This document shows positions 1 through 8,140 of a DNA stretch of 64,000 bases, piece by piece. The translations under genes were made by a program, and so were the position numbers. Source of the DNA: Mycobacterium sp. 852002-51961_SCH5331710 (GTDB taxonomy: Bacteria; Actinomycetota; Actinomycetes; Mycobacteriales; Mycobacteriaceae). The notes under the pieces were generated by a model. The model was not told where the DNA came from and ran no database searches. It saw only the letters and a program-made list of their open reading frames with translations. How positions within the stretch are numbered: the first letter of the stretch is position 1; the number at the start of each line of letters is the position of its first letter. The DNA lies in NCBI RefSeq assembly GCF_001665535.1, contig NZ_LZSQ01000053.1:1-64000 (forward strand), written 5' to 3'.

Positions 1-659
1 ACGAGGATCGACGTCACCAGGATGTTCCAGGTGAAGATCGGCATCCGGAACATCGTCATACCGGGGGCGCGCATGCACACCACGGTCGTGATCATGTTGA
101 CGCCGCCCAGGATGGTGCCAAGGCCGGCGACGGCCAAGCCCATGATCCACAGGTCACCGCCGGCGCCGGGGGAATGGATCGCGTTGCTCAGCGGCGCGTA
201 GGCGGTCCAGCCGAAGTCGGCGGCGCCGCCCGGGGTGATGAATCCAGCGATCGCGATGAGCCCCCCGAACAGGAACAACCAGTACGAGAACGCATTGAGC
301 CGCGGGAACGCGACGTCGGGCGCGCCGATGTGCAGCGGCAGCACCAGGTTGGCGAACCCGAACACGATCGGCGTCGCATAGAACAGCAACATGATCGTGC
401 CGTGCATGGTGAACAGCTGGTTGTACTGCTCGTTGGAGAGGAACTGCAGCCCCGGCATCGCCAGTTCGCCCCTGATGAACAGCGCCATCAGCCCGCCGAT
501 GAAGAAGAACACGAAGCAGGTGACCACGTACATGATGCCGATCAGCTTGTGATCGGTCGTGGTGATGAGCTTGTAGACCAGGTTGCCTCGCGGACCCATC
601 CGGGCGGGGAACGGGCGGCGTGCCTCCAGCTTCGGCACCGAGGTCACTTCGGCGGTCAC
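1..659 (-). CDS. ctaD: Cytochrome c oxidase subunit I, 5' part (CtaD)
   Basis: Catalytic subunit of the aa3 terminal oxidase in the cytoplasmic membrane, reducing oxygen with electrons from the bc1-c complex. Only about the first 219 codons are present; the 3' end lies off the left edge. The translation begins [20 protein letters not shown] and continues through [16 protein letters not shown], with the heme-a ligand context [12 protein letters not shown] and the downstream stretch [20 protein letters not shown], all typical of actinobacterial CtaD. The GTG at 659 is chosen because GGGAGG lies about 9 nt upstream and the N-terminus matches the mycobacterial length. Neighbouring genes are on the same strand, but an inverted repeat at 747-771 may separate them. 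Confidence 0.95.
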   Translation of the reverse strand, partial: MTAEVTSVPKLEARRPFPARMGPRGNLVYKLITTTDHKLIGIMYVVTCFVFFFIGGLMALFIRGELAMPGLQFLSNEQYNQLFTMHGTIMLLFYATPIVFGFANLVLPLHIGAPDVAFPRLNAFSYWLFLFGGLIAIAGFITPGGAADFGWTAYAPLSNAIHSPGAGGDLWIMGLAVAGLGTILGGVNMITTVVCMRAPGMTMFRMPIFTWNILVTSIL

Positions 660-746
660 TTCGAAACCCTCCCTTCAGCGAGGGGTCGTCGTGACCTCAA
701 TAGTAGGTAGCCCGCGCCCACGCCGAAAGCCATTGCGCGAAGCCGT

Positions 747-771
747 GCGGCCGGCCGGATCAGCCGGCCGC
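747..771 (-). terminator. Possible terminator hairpin behind the Gre-like gene
   Basis: A perfect 9-bp inverted repeat, GCGGCCGGC / GCCGGCCGC with a 7-nt loop, overlaps the stop codon of the minus-strand gene at 760. No T-run follows on the minus strand, so it would be an atypical mycobacterial terminator. It may only be an RNA hairpin before ctaD. Confidence 0.35.
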
Positions 772-1245
772 GTTCACCGGCTCCGCATCACCGCTGTGCA
801 TGCCATGCGGCACCGCGGTCAGCATCGTGACCGACAGGTCACCGCCGCTCGGGAGCTTGAAGGCCCGCTGCTCACCCGGCTTGGCGCCGAGGATGGCCGC
901 CCCTAGCGGCGACTGGGTCGAGTAGACCTCCATATCGCCGTGCTCGGCGCTGCGCACGCCGAGCAGAAACGTCTCGATCTCCCCGGTGTCGTCATAGCGG
1001 ACGGTGACGACCATGCCCGGCTCGGCGATCCCGTCGTCGGGTGGGTCCTCCCCCACGACGGCGTTGATCAGCATCTCGTGAATCTGCTGGATTCGCGCCT
1101 GCCGCGCGCGCTTTATCGCGGTCGCGTTCTCGTCCGCCTCGTCCTCGCCCGCGGCGTTCGCGCAGAGTTCACGCAGGGTGGCGAGTTCTTGTTGCAGCCG
1201 CTCGTAGGCGGCCCGCGAAATCCAAATCCGTTGCGAACTGGTCAT
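760..1245 (-). CDS. Gre-factor-like transcription regulator (Rv3788-like), copy 1
   Basis: 161-residue protein with GreA architecture. An N-terminal antiparallel coiled coil (about residues 8-70) is followed by a C-terminal FKBP-like GreA/GreB domain (about 78-150; LGAAILGAKPGEQRAF). The coiled-coil tip is acidic (AGEDEADENAT) and keeps a D-EN arrangement like the GreA tip. GreA family members enter the RNA polymerase secondary channel. The mycobacterial homologue Rv3788 is, from memory, reported to inhibit transcription rather than stimulate cleavage. A closely similar paralogue lies 19 bp upstream on the same strand, so this is a tandem duplication. Whether it cleaves, inhibits or does neither cannot be read from the sequence. 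Confidence 0.8.
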   Translation of the reverse strand: MTSSQRIWISRAAYERLQQELATLRELCANAAGEDEADENATAIKRARQARIQQIHEMLINAVVGEDPPDDGIAEPGMVVTVRYDDTGEIETFLLGVRSAEHGDMEVYSTQSPLGAAILGAKPGEQRAFKLPSGGDLSVTMLTAVPHGMHSGDAEPVNAAG

Positions 1246-1264
1246 GTTCGGTCCTTCCCTGTAA

Positions 1265-1753
1265 TCAGGCTGGGAGTCGGCCGGCCGCCGAATCGATGGC
1301 GGCCCCGTAGGGTCTCGCCGCTAGGAGCGTCACTCGCAGCTCCTTGCCGGTGGGGGCGGTGTACATCCGCCGTTCCCCCGGTCGTGCGCCGAGGATCGCG
1401 ACGCCCAGCGGCGACGACGGCGAATAGACCTCGATCTCGGCGGGTTCGGTACCGCGGATGCCGAGCAGGAACGTCTCGGTCTCACCGATGTCGTCGTAGC
1501 GGACGGTCACGACCATGCCCGGCTCGGCCACCCCGTCGTCCGGCGGATCCTCGCCGACGACGGCGTTCGCGAGCAGGTGCTCGATCCGGCGGATCTGCGT
1601 CGTCCGCACCCGCTCGGCAGCGGCCCGGTTGGCGTCGAAGTCCACGGCGTCGTCGGGTACCTCCAGCCGGAGTCGGGCTCGGAGGGCCGCCAATTCGGCC
1701 TGCAGTCGGATATAGGCACGTCGCGTCATCCAGATGCGGTCGGTGCTCGTCAT
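1265..1753 (-). CDS. Gre-factor-like transcription regulator, copy 2
   Basis: 162-residue paralogue of the downstream gene, with the same coiled coil plus FKBP-like domain. The linker NAVVGEDPPDDG-AEPGMVVTV is almost identical, and the DNA of that section is also nearly identical. The tip differs: it reads EVPDDAVDFDANRAAAER, so the EN pair of copy 1 is replaced. The ATG at 1753 is chosen over an upstream in-frame start because AAAGGACG precedes it and the N-terminus MTSTDRIW aligns with MTSSQRIW of copy 1. Probably co-transcribed with copy 1. The divergent tip suggests the two may act differently on RNA polymerase. Confidence 0.8.
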   Translation of the reverse strand: MTSTDRIWMTRRAYIRLQAELAALRARLRLEVPDDAVDFDANRAAAERVRTTQIRRIEHLLANAVVGEDPPDDGVAEPGMVVTVRYDDIGETETFLLGIRGTEPAEIEVYSPSSPLGVAILGARPGERRMYTAPTGKELRVTLLAARPYGAAIDSAAGRLPA

Positions 1754-1871
1754 GTGTCGTCCTTTCTCGAAGGGGTTGCCGTCAGGGGCGGGCCGTGGGC
1801 TGTCGGTAGCGCCGCCCCTGACGACTCGCAGTGCCCGCAAGGGCAGAAGTGGGAAAGCCGTCGGTCTGGGT

Positions 1872-3137
1872 CTAGGCGATCGCGCGGCGGAGCGGATCGA
1901 AGGGCCGCAACGCCTCGGGCTGCTTGCCCGTGCTGATCTGTTCGGCGAGGAGCCGGCCCGTCACCGGGCCGTGCGCCAGGCCCCACATGCCGTGACCGCC
2001 GGCCACGTAGACGTTTCGCGACATCTCGCCGATGAGCGGGCGGCCGTCGGGCGTCATCGGCCGCGCGCCGACCCAGATGTCGCTGCGCTCCGCCCAGCGG
2101 ACGCCGTCGAGCAGCTTGCTCGCCGATGCGACGATCGCGCCCACCCGTTCGGGGATCACGGGTTCGTGGGGGTCGCGGAATTCCATCGTGCCCGCCACAC
2201 GCAACGCGCCGCGGTACGGCGTGCACGCGACGCGGATGTCCGGCAGGTAGATGGGCCCGGGTATGGGGCGGTCCACGGGGACCGTGAAGGAGTAGCCGCG
2301 GCCCGACTCCACCGGGACGCGCAATCGGTGGCCGGTCAGCCGCGACATCCACGCGCCGGTGGCAATCACGGCCGTGTCCGCGCTCAGATGTTTGCCGCTG
2401 TGAGGCTGGACCACCACGCCGTTGCCGGTGCTGAACACGCCGCGAACATCGAGCGTCAAGATCGTCGCCCCGCGCTCCTCGACCGCGCGACCCAGTGCCT
2501 GCACGAACCGACCCGGGTCGACGAACCGCTGGTTGTTGATGTTGATGCCCGCGGTCACCGCATGCGACGCCAGCGGCACCTGTTCACGCAGCGCCTCTCC
2601 GGACAGCCCCGTCACGAACAGGTCCTGGCCGGCCCGCTCGAGGACACGCAGTTCGCGCATCATCTGCTCGGCGTCGTCGGTGCTGCGGAACAGCGCGGTG
2701 ATCGGGGCGTCCGTCACCGGGGCGTCGACGCCGTTCGCGATGAGCACGTCGAAGGCCTCGATGCACTCCTGGTTCAACGGCACATTGGCCTCGACCGCGC
2801 GATTCCACGCCGTCGTGCGGCAGTTGGCGGCGAATTGGGTCAGAAACAGCCACAGCGCGCCGTCGACGCTCCACGGGATGTGCAGGGGCGCGTTCTGGTC
2901 GCGCAGCGAGCGCAGGCCGTAGCGCAGCGTCTTCGGCGAGTTCAGCGGAATCGTCAACGCCGGAGACACCCAGCCGGCGTTGCCCCAGGACGCCCCGGAA
3001 GCCACGCCACTGCGGTCGACGACGGTGACGTCGACACCGCGCTCCTGCAGGAACCACGCCGTGGACAGGCCGACGATGCCGGCGCCGACCACGATCGCAG
3101 ACCGCGGCCCACCGTCAATCCGCTCGCCGCCGACCAT
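1872..3137 (-). CDS. DadA-type FAD-dependent amino-acid oxidoreductase
   Basis: 421-residue flavoprotein of the DAO/DadA family, expected to oxidise D-amino acids or a related secondary amine. The FAD dinucleotide-binding motif VVGAGIVGLSTAWFL lies near residues 16-30, followed by VVDR with its acidic ribose-binding context. The C-terminal DAO signature WVGARPMTPDGRPLIG and GGHGMWGLAHGP is present. The ATG at 3137 is preceded by GGAGGTATTCCCC. The gene lies just downstream of a same-strand PucR regulator, and a 17-bp palindrome sits 22 bp before the start. This suggests substrate-induced control by that regulator. The substrate is not known; dadA is not assigned as a symbol because several paralogous oxidases share these motifs. 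Confidence 0.8.
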   Translation of the reverse strand: MVGGERIDGGPRSAIVVGAGIVGLSTAWFLQERGVDVTVVDRSGVASGASWGNAGWVSPALTIPLNSPKTLRYGLRSLRDQNAPLHIPWSVDGALWLFLTQFAANCRTTAWNRAVEANVPLNQECIEAFDVLIANGVDAPVTDAPITALFRSTDDAEQMMRELRVLERAGQDLFVTGLSGEALREQVPLASHAVTAGININNQRFVDPGRFVQALGRAVEERGATILTLDVRGVFSTGNGVVVQPHSGKHLSADTAVIATGAWMSRLTGHRLRVPVESGRGYSFTVPVDRPIPGPIYLPDIRVACTPYRGALRVAGTMEFRDPHEPVIPERVGAIVASASKLLDGVRWAERSDIWVGARPMTPDGRPLIGEMSRNVYVAGGHGMWGLAHGPVTGRLLAEQISTGKQPEALRPFDPLRRAIA

Positions 3138-3159
3138 GGGGAATACCTCCGTCGCTGAG

Positions 3160-3176
3160 TTCGAGATTTTCTCGAA
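3160..3176. promoter_or_regulatory. 17-bp palindrome upstream of the DadA-type gene
   Basis: Perfect inverted repeat TTCGAGA-TTT-TCTCGAA, 22 bp before the oxidoreductase start and in the 143-bp gap after the PucR gene. A plausible operator for the adjacent PucR regulator; the assignment is inference. Confidence 0.5.
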
Positions 3177-3280
3177 AGTTCGTTGTCTCCATCGTGGGAG
3201 GAGTGAGCACGATCGGGGTTGCCGCGGCGGGACAATCCCCCACGGTGCCGTTGTGGCGATCCGACAAAGACCCGAACGGC

Positions 3281-4804
3281 CTAGGCGTCGGTCGCGGCCA
3301 GTTCGATCATCATGGCCATTCGCTTGCGGGCGTCGTCGAGCGGCAGCTCGGTGATCTCGCCCATCTTGCGTAGGCGGTACCGCACGGTGTTCTCGTGTAC
3401 GCCCAGGCGGTGTCCCGCCCCGGCGGGATCACCCAGCGCCTCCAGGTAGGCCCTCAACGTCGAGACGTACTCCGTGTCATGGCTCTGGTCGTGACGTCGC
3501 AATTCGGCGACGGGCCCGCGGTCCGGGGTGCGTCCCGAGCGGGCGGCGGTGCGCAGGCGCTGCAGCAGGATCTCGTGCCACGACTCGTCGTAGGCGGGCG
3601 GGACGGCATCCAGCGGGCCGACCTCGTGCAGCGCCAGACACTCGTCGGCCTCCTGCCGCGCCGCGGGCAGATCGACGGCGACGGCCGGCTTGCTGATACC
3701 GGCCACCACTGTGACCCGGTCGGGCAGGGCCGCCCGTAAACCGGCGACCCACTTGCGGGCGGCGGCAACCTGCTCGCCGGGAAGCAGGGTGTAGACCGTG
3801 TTGCCCGCCAGCGCGCTTCGGCCCGGTCGCGACCAGCCGAAGCCGGCGGTCGCCCGCTCGAAGGCCAACAACAGCGCCGCGTCACGTTCGGCGCCGATCG
3901 ACGCCTGCACGGCGATGACCCGCACCGGACCTTGCGACAACCCCAGCCTGCTCGCCGACGCCGCGGCGTCCGCGCTGCCGTCGAGTAGCCGCAGCACCAG
4001 GTCGGATTCGACCTGACGCTCGAGATCGGCACTGGCACGCGACCGCAACAAATGCAGCGCCACGGTCCTCGCGCCGTCGGCCAGCGCCGTGCGTACGGGC
4101 TCCACCAACGGCTTCGGGGTCGAAACCCACACCGACCCCATCAGTTCGCGGCCGGAGCGCACGGCGACGACCATGCGGCCGGACACGCCGTGGTCGCCGT
4201 CCGCCTCGACGAACATCGGCTCGTCGGACGATGCGAGATGCGTGGACACGCCTCGGGAATCGAAGAACTCGCGCAACCATTCCGGCGCCTGCCGGTTCAT
4301 GATCGTCGCAACGCGGGCCCGGTCGGCGTTCTCCTGCATCGTCGAATACGCCAACACGCGCGACAACGGGTCCTCGATGGTCACCGCACCACCCACCGAT
4401 TCGGCCAGACTGTCGGCGAGCGCGAACAAATCCGTTGGGCCCCGGCCGGATTCGGTTTCGCGGCCCTCCAGCACCAACCCGTAGACGATCGCGGCGAGTT
4501 CACTCCACGGCACCGCCGGATCGACGACCATCACCGCGACGCCTTCGACCATCCCCGCGAACGTGGTGTCATGGTCGCCGTCGCGAAGAAGTACGACCAC
4601 GGCGCGCGCCGAAACCGCCCACCGCAGCGCCTCGTTGACCGTTCGCGCGCCGATCGCCAGCAAGACGTCGCCGGTGACCGTGCGGCCGTCGATGACCTCG
4701 TGCATCACCACGCTGCCCAACTCCGTGGAGCGGGGCACCGGGCAGAAGCGCAGGCGCACGCCGTAACTGCCGAGCACGTTGACCAGCCGGTCCAAGGTGA
4801 CCAC
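3281..4804 (-). CDS. PucR/CdaR-family transcriptional regulator
   Basis: 507-residue regulator. The N-terminus (about 1-130) resembles the PucR purine-catabolism regulator domain, a GGDEF-like/CdaR middle follows, and the C-terminus is the PucR helix-turn-helix (HTH_30). The C-terminus has the typical YVSTLRAYLEAL, HRLGVHENTVRYRLRKM and final LDDARKRMAMMIELA. Such proteins usually activate a nearby catabolic gene on binding a nitrogenous metabolite. The start used is GTG at 4804. The DadA-type gene lies 143 bp downstream and an SDR gene ends 38 bp upstream, all on the minus strand. The likely target is the oxidoreductase next door (inference). Confidence 0.85.
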   Translation of the reverse strand: MVTLDRLVNVLGSYGVRLRFCPVPRSTELGSVVMHEVIDGRTVTGDVLLAIGARTVNEALRWAVSARAVVVLLRDGDHDTTFAGMVEGVAVMVVDPAVPWSELAAIVYGLVLEGRETESGRGPTDLFALADSLAESVGGAVTIEDPLSRVLAYSTMQENADRARVATIMNRQAPEWLREFFDSRGVSTHLASSDEPMFVEADGDHGVSGRMVVAVRSGRELMGSVWVSTPKPLVEPVRTALADGARTVALHLLRSRASADLERQVESDLVLRLLDGSADAAASASRLGLSQGPVRVIAVQASIGAERDAALLLAFERATAGFGWSRPGRSALAGNTVYTLLPGEQVAAARKWVAGLRAALPDRVTVVAGISKPAVAVDLPAARQEADECLALHEVGPLDAVPPAYDESWHEILLQRLRTAARSGRTPDRGPVAELRRHDQSHDTEYVSTLRAYLEALGDPAGAGHRLGVHENTVRYRLRKMGEITELPLDDARKRMAMMIELAATDA

Positions 4805-4842
4805 GGGCCGACGTTACCGCGCGCCCTACAGAGCGCGGGTGC

Positions 4843-5679
4843 TTAGTTGGCGACAACCCCCCGCAGACCCTCGGCGCCGAACAGCGGCTCGAGCATCGAC
4901 GAGTAGTCCGGGCCGCGACGCACCAGCTGGCCGCCGTCGACGTTGATGACCTGGCCGGTGATGAAACTCGCCGCGTCGCTGAGCAGGAAGAGCGAGGCGT
5001 TGGCGATGTCCTCGACCTCACCCGCCCGCGGCAACGGCGTGCACGCCGCGTAGTCGCCGCTCAACTCCGGAGATTCGAGTACCGGGGCGACGAGTTCGGT
5101 GCGGATCAGGCCGGGCCGGATGCAGTTCACCCGGACCCAGGAGGGGCCGAGCTCGTCGGCGGCGAGCTGCATCAGATGGTCGATGCCCGCCTTGGACACG
5201 CCGTACGCGCCGAACCAGCGGTGGGTGTTGCTCGCTGCGATCGACGAGATGCCGATGAAGGATCCGCCGCCGCCGCGCACCATCTCGCGCGCCGAATGCT
5301 TGAGCACGTACATGGTGCCGTTGATGTTGAGATCGACGGTGCGCCGCCACAGCTCGGAGTCGATCTGCGTGATCGGTCCGATCGTCTCGCTCCCGCCCGC
5401 ACAGTGCACGACGCCGTAGAGCCGACCGGTCCATGCCGTCGTGGCCTCCACGACGCGGACCACCTCGTCCTCGTTCGTCACATCGGCCGGCTCGTAGAGC
5501 ACCGAGCCGGGGCCTCCCTGCGCCTTGATCTCGTCGGCCGCTGCGGACAACTTGTCGGCGTTGCGGCCGACGAGCATCGCGTTACCGCCCGCGGCGACCA
5601 CCGCGGCCGCCACACCCTTGCCGATGCCACTGCCGCCGCCTGTGACCAAAACCGTGCGACCCGTCAAGGACAACTCCAC
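4843..5679 (-). CDS. Short-chain dehydrogenase/reductase (Rv3485c-like)
   Basis: 278-residue classical SDR. The NAD(P) motif TGGGSGIGKG is at about residues 13-22, the catalytic serine in GISSIAAS, and the YxxxK pair in YGVSKAG. The substrate is unknown. Gene order on the otsA side of mce4 matches the place of Rv3485c in M. tuberculosis. A KstR-consensus site lies 22 bp before the ATG, so a role in sterol or related acyl-CoA metabolism is a reasonable inference. The enoyl-CoA hydratase-like gene upstream ends 43 bp away on the same strand, so the site would act on an internal promoter of this gene. Confidence 0.85.
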   Translation of the reverse strand: MELSLTGRTVLVTGGGSGIGKGVAAAVVAAGGNAMLVGRNADKLSAAADEIKAQGGPGSVLYEPADVTNEDEVVRVVEATTAWTGRLYGVVHCAGGSETIGPITQIDSELWRRTVDLNINGTMYVLKHSAREMVRGGGGSFIGISSIAASNTHRWFGAYGVSKAGIDHLMQLAADELGPSWVRVNCIRPGLIRTELVAPVLESPELSGDYAACTPLPRAGEVEDIANASLFLLSDAASFITGQVINVDGGQLVRRGPDYSSMLEPLFGAEGLRGVVAN

Positions 5680-5700
5680 CGCAGACCCCTTCGCCGTAGC

Positions 5701-5714
5701 TAGAACAGGTTCCA
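5701..5714. promoter_or_regulatory. KstR-type operator upstream of the SDR gene
   Basis: TAGAACAGGTTCCA fits TnnAACnnGTTnnA exactly. It lies between the hydratase stop (5723) and the SDR start (5679). Confidence 0.7.
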
Positions 5715-5722
5715 GTTATACG

Positions 5723-6655
5723 TCACGGCTCGTCGCGGCGGGCGGGCTTCGGCGCGCCGAGGGTGCGCCAGTCCGGCACGTTCGGCGGAAGCCCGACCGG
5801 ATAGCGATTCTCGTTGTGCGCCGCCCAATGCGCATGCCCGAGTTCGTGGATGTGGAACGCATGGCGTAACGCCTCGGTGAAGCCCATCGCGTCCGAGGCG
5901 GCGTTGACCGAATCCTTGATGAGCAGCGCTGCCATCGTCGGCCGCTCGGCGATACGGCGGGCGAACTCGAGCGTCTTGTCCTCGAGTTCGTTGCGCGGAA
6001 AGATCTTCGACACCATGCCGAGCCGGTACGCTTCGTCGGCGTCGATCGAATCACCGGTCAGCAGAAGCTCTTTCGCCTTGCGGGCGCCGAATTCCCATGG
6101 GTGCGCGTAATACTCCACACCCGGCATTCCCATCCTGACACCGACTACGTCGGAGAACTTCGCATCGTCGGCCGCGACGATCAGATCGCACGCCCAGACG
6201 AGCATGAGGCCGGCCGAGATCGCGTTGCCCTGCACCTGCGCGATCGTGATCTTGCGCAGGTCTCGCCATCGGCGGGTGTTCTCGAAGAAGAAGTGCCACT
6301 CCTGAAGGTACGTCCGCTCGGCGATGGCCGGCACGGTGGCGCCGTGCGATTGGAACGTCGGATGCTGCGCCGCGCCGGGCGCACGCTCCAGCATCGCCTC
6401 CTCTGATCCCAGATCGTGTCCGGCCGAGAAGTTCTTGCCGCGCGCTGCGAGGATCACCACCCGCACACGGTCGTCGGCTTCGGCGCGGCCGAACGCCTCG
6501 TCCAACTGCACCAACAGCGTGCGGGACTGCGCATTCTGCGCATCCGGGCGGTTGAGCCAGATGCGCGCGATCTGACCGTCGTCGAGGGTTTCATAGGTCA
6601 CCTGTTGCGCCGCACCGCCTCCGGCGCCGGCGCTCGTCAGATCAGGGCTCGCCAT
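5723..6655 (-). CDS. Enoyl-CoA hydratase/isomerase family protein
   Basis: 310-residue crotonase-fold protein. The oxyanion-hole segments are recognisable: ARGKNFSAGHDL (about residues 72-83) and VQGNAISAGLMLVWACDLIVA (about 140-160). It is longer than the usual 255-270 residues, with an extra N-terminal segment and a His/Trp-rich tail (HELGHAHWAAHNENR). The ATG at 6655 is preferred to the GTG at 6658 because of the GAGGTGAT box upstream. CoA-ester substrate unknown. It sits upstream of the SDR on the same strand but is separated from it by a KstR-type site. Confidence 0.8.
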   Translation of the reverse strand: MASPDLTSAGAGGGAAQQVTYETLDDGQIARIWLNRPDAQNAQSRTLLVQLDEAFGRAEADDRVRVVILAARGKNFSAGHDLGSEEAMLERAPGAAQHPTFQSHGATVPAIAERTYLQEWHFFFENTRRWRDLRKITIAQVQGNAISAGLMLVWACDLIVAADDAKFSDVVGVRMGMPGVEYYAHPWEFGARKAKELLLTGDSIDADEAYRLGMVSKIFPRNELEDKTLEFARRIAERPTMAALLIKDSVNAASDAMGFTEALRHAFHIHELGHAHWAAHNENRYPVGLPPNVPDWRTLGAPKPARRDEP

Positions 6656-6795
6656 CACGGATCACCTCGCTTGCGTTGTTCGACCACCTGCACATTACGG
6701 TGCCCGTCGCAACGCTCACTCAGCGGTGCCACAGCTATCGGACAGTGGACTCACAGATATGGCTCCCCGCCGCAATAGACCGAGCGTAATCCCGT

Positions 6796-6822
6796 TACCG
6801 GTACTACGATTGGCGCCAATCG
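6796..6822. promoter_or_regulatory. Pair of palindromes ahead of the Ibp1-like cluster
   Basis: The 223-bp gap between the divergent hydratase gene and the first Ibp1-like gene holds TACCGGTA (6796-6803) and, 3 bp on, the perfect 16-bp palindrome CGATTGGCGCCAATCG (6807-6822). The second ends 56 bp before the downstream ATG. Candidate operator(s); the regulator is unknown. Nothing else recognisable was seen in this gap. Confidence 0.45.
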
Positions 6823-6878
6823 GCGCACCGCTCCGGATCGCCTCACTGCGGCGTATAGCTAACAAAAAGGAGAGACAA

Positions 6879-7220
6879 ATGGCGATCGAACTGCCCACTG
6901 CCATCCGGCTCGCGACAGCCGGCGGATTCGCCGCGGTGGCCCTGGCCGCGCCGCTCGTCGCCACGATCACCGCGCCCGCCGCCCCCGACACCTCCCATGT
7001 CGCCTGCGCCGCCGGAGAATCCGAAGACCTCTACACCACCGCGTGCGTACCGAATTCGTCCTCGCCGTTCTCGACGATTCCCGGAAATCCCGACCTGCCC
7101 GCGATCGACGGAATTCCCTGCGGCGGCCGACAATCAGGACAGTGCATCGGTCTGGCCGAAGAGCAGCAGGCCCAGACACCCCTCGTGCAGCCGCATACCT
7201 CGGTCAGCTCGAGCCCGTAA
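6879..7220 (+). CDS. Small secreted Ibp1-like protein, copy 1
   Basis: 113-residue exported protein of the mycobacterial family often labelled intersectin-EH binding protein Ibp1. An N-terminal hydrophobic signal segment (about residues 12-36, ending near TAPAAP) is followed by a conserved module. That module contains CAAGESEDLYTTACVP, then GNPDLPAIDGIPC and CIGLAEEQQ; four cysteines suggest two disulfides. The ATG at 6879 is chosen for the strong AAAAAGGAGAGAC box before it. First of three tandem paralogues. The function is unknown, and no NPF tripeptide of the kind EH domains bind is present. Confidence 0.75.
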   Translation: MAIELPTAIRLATAGGFAAVALAAPLVATITAPAAPDTSHVACAAGESEDLYTTACVPNSSSPFSTIPGNPDLPAIDGIPCGGRQSGQCIGLAEEQQAQTPLVQPHTSVSSSP

Positions 7221-7279
7221 GCGCGGCGCCATCGGCGTATCGAGTGCACGAATCGACGGTCGGCTCCTAGAATCGCGGA

Positions 7280-7633
7280 ATGGCGAAATATTCGGCTCCG
7301 CTCCGGCGACTGGTTCTCACCGGCGTTTTCGTTGCCGCAGCGGCGGCCGCACCGTTTGCCGGCCTGCACTTGGCGTCGGAACCGAGCGCTGCGGTGGCGC
7401 AGGGCTGTCAGGGGGGCGAGGAGCCCGACCAGTTCACCATGACCTGTGTCCCCTTCATGGTCCCGACCTCGCCGCCCCTCTTCCAAGTCACCGCGGCGAA
7501 TCCCGATGTTCCGGAGATTCAGGGCATCCCCTGCATCGGCCACAATGCCGGAGCCTGTATCGGGTTGGCCGAGAACGAAGCAGCGGCCGGACCGGCCGCG
7601 CAACCGCGCTCGACCATCAGCGCAAGCCCGTAG
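7280..7633 (+). CDS. Small secreted Ibp1-like protein, copy 2
   Basis: 117-residue paralogue of the preceding gene. The signal segment (RRLVLTGVFVAAAAAAPFAG) is followed by the module GCQGGEEPDQFTMTCVPFMV, ANPDVPEIQGIPC and CIGLAENEAA, with a C-terminal SASP tail. The four cysteine positions are the same as in copies 1 and 3. The ATG at 7280 lies 59 bp after copy 1, so the genes are probably co-transcribed. Likely periplasmic or secreted; function unknown. Confidence 0.75.
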   Translation: MAKYSAPLRRLVLTGVFVAAAAAAPFAGLHLASEPSAAVAQGCQGGEEPDQFTMTCVPFMVPTSPPLFQVTAANPDVPEIQGIPCIGHNAGACIGLAENEAAAGPAAQPRSTISASP

Positions 7634-7733
7634 CCGGAATCGGCAGGGAACTCTGCGAAGCTGTGCAGAAAGCTGGCAGCTTCCATAGAATTCTTGCCGA
7701 CGGCACGGTTGATCACTCACAGAAAGCGTGACC

Positions 7734-8090
7734 ATGGCGAGCTTGAAGTCCCCAGTACAACGGCTGATCCTTGCCGGTGGCTTTGCGGTTGCGATCGCCG
7801 CGGCTCCGGTGGTCACCGTCTTCGCAGCACCGACCGCCCCGGTGGCGCCGCAGGCTCAGGGCTGCAGCGGCGGGGAGGAGCCGGACCAGTTCACCGGCAA
7901 CTGCGTGCCCCACACGGTGCCCAACTCCGGTTCGGTGTTCAGCACGCCGGCCGGCAACCCCGACGTCCCTGAGGTCATGGGCGTGCCGTGTATCGGCCAC
8001 AACCAGGGCGGCTGCATCGGCCTGGCCGAAGAGGCCCAGGCGCAGACGGTGACGGCTCCCCCGCCGCCCGTCTTCAGCCACAGCCCCTAG
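7734..8090 (+). CDS. Small secreted Ibp1-like protein, copy 3
   Basis: 118-residue third paralogue. The signal segment (LILAGGFAVAIAAAPVVTVFA) is followed by GCSGGEEPDQFTGNCVPHTV, GNPDVPEVMGVPC and CIGLAEEAQA. It resembles copy 2 more than copy 1 in the GEEPDQFT stretch. The ATG at 7734 is chosen over the GTG at 7728 because AGAAAG then sits 7 nt upstream. It lies about 100 bp after copy 2 and ends the tandem array. Function unknown. Confidence 0.75.
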   Translation: MASLKSPVQRLILAGGFAVAIAAAPVVTVFAAPTAPVAPQAQGCSGGEEPDQFTGNCVPHTVPNSGSVFSTPAGNPDVPEVMGVPCIGHNQGGCIGLAEEAQAQTVTAPPPPVFSHSP

Positions 8091-8140
8091 TCAGGGGGTT
8101 AGCCGACCGGCGAGGCAGCCCTTTCGCATACAGTTGTCGT

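Noticed and set aside
1734..3158. 474-codon plus-strand frame opposite the DadA-type gene
   Set aside because: Shadow frame; the minus strand encodes a clear FAD oxidoreductase.
8084..8097. Terminator after the Ibp1-like array
   Set aside because: CCCCT/AGGGG gives only a 5-bp stem overlapping the stop codon, with no T-run.
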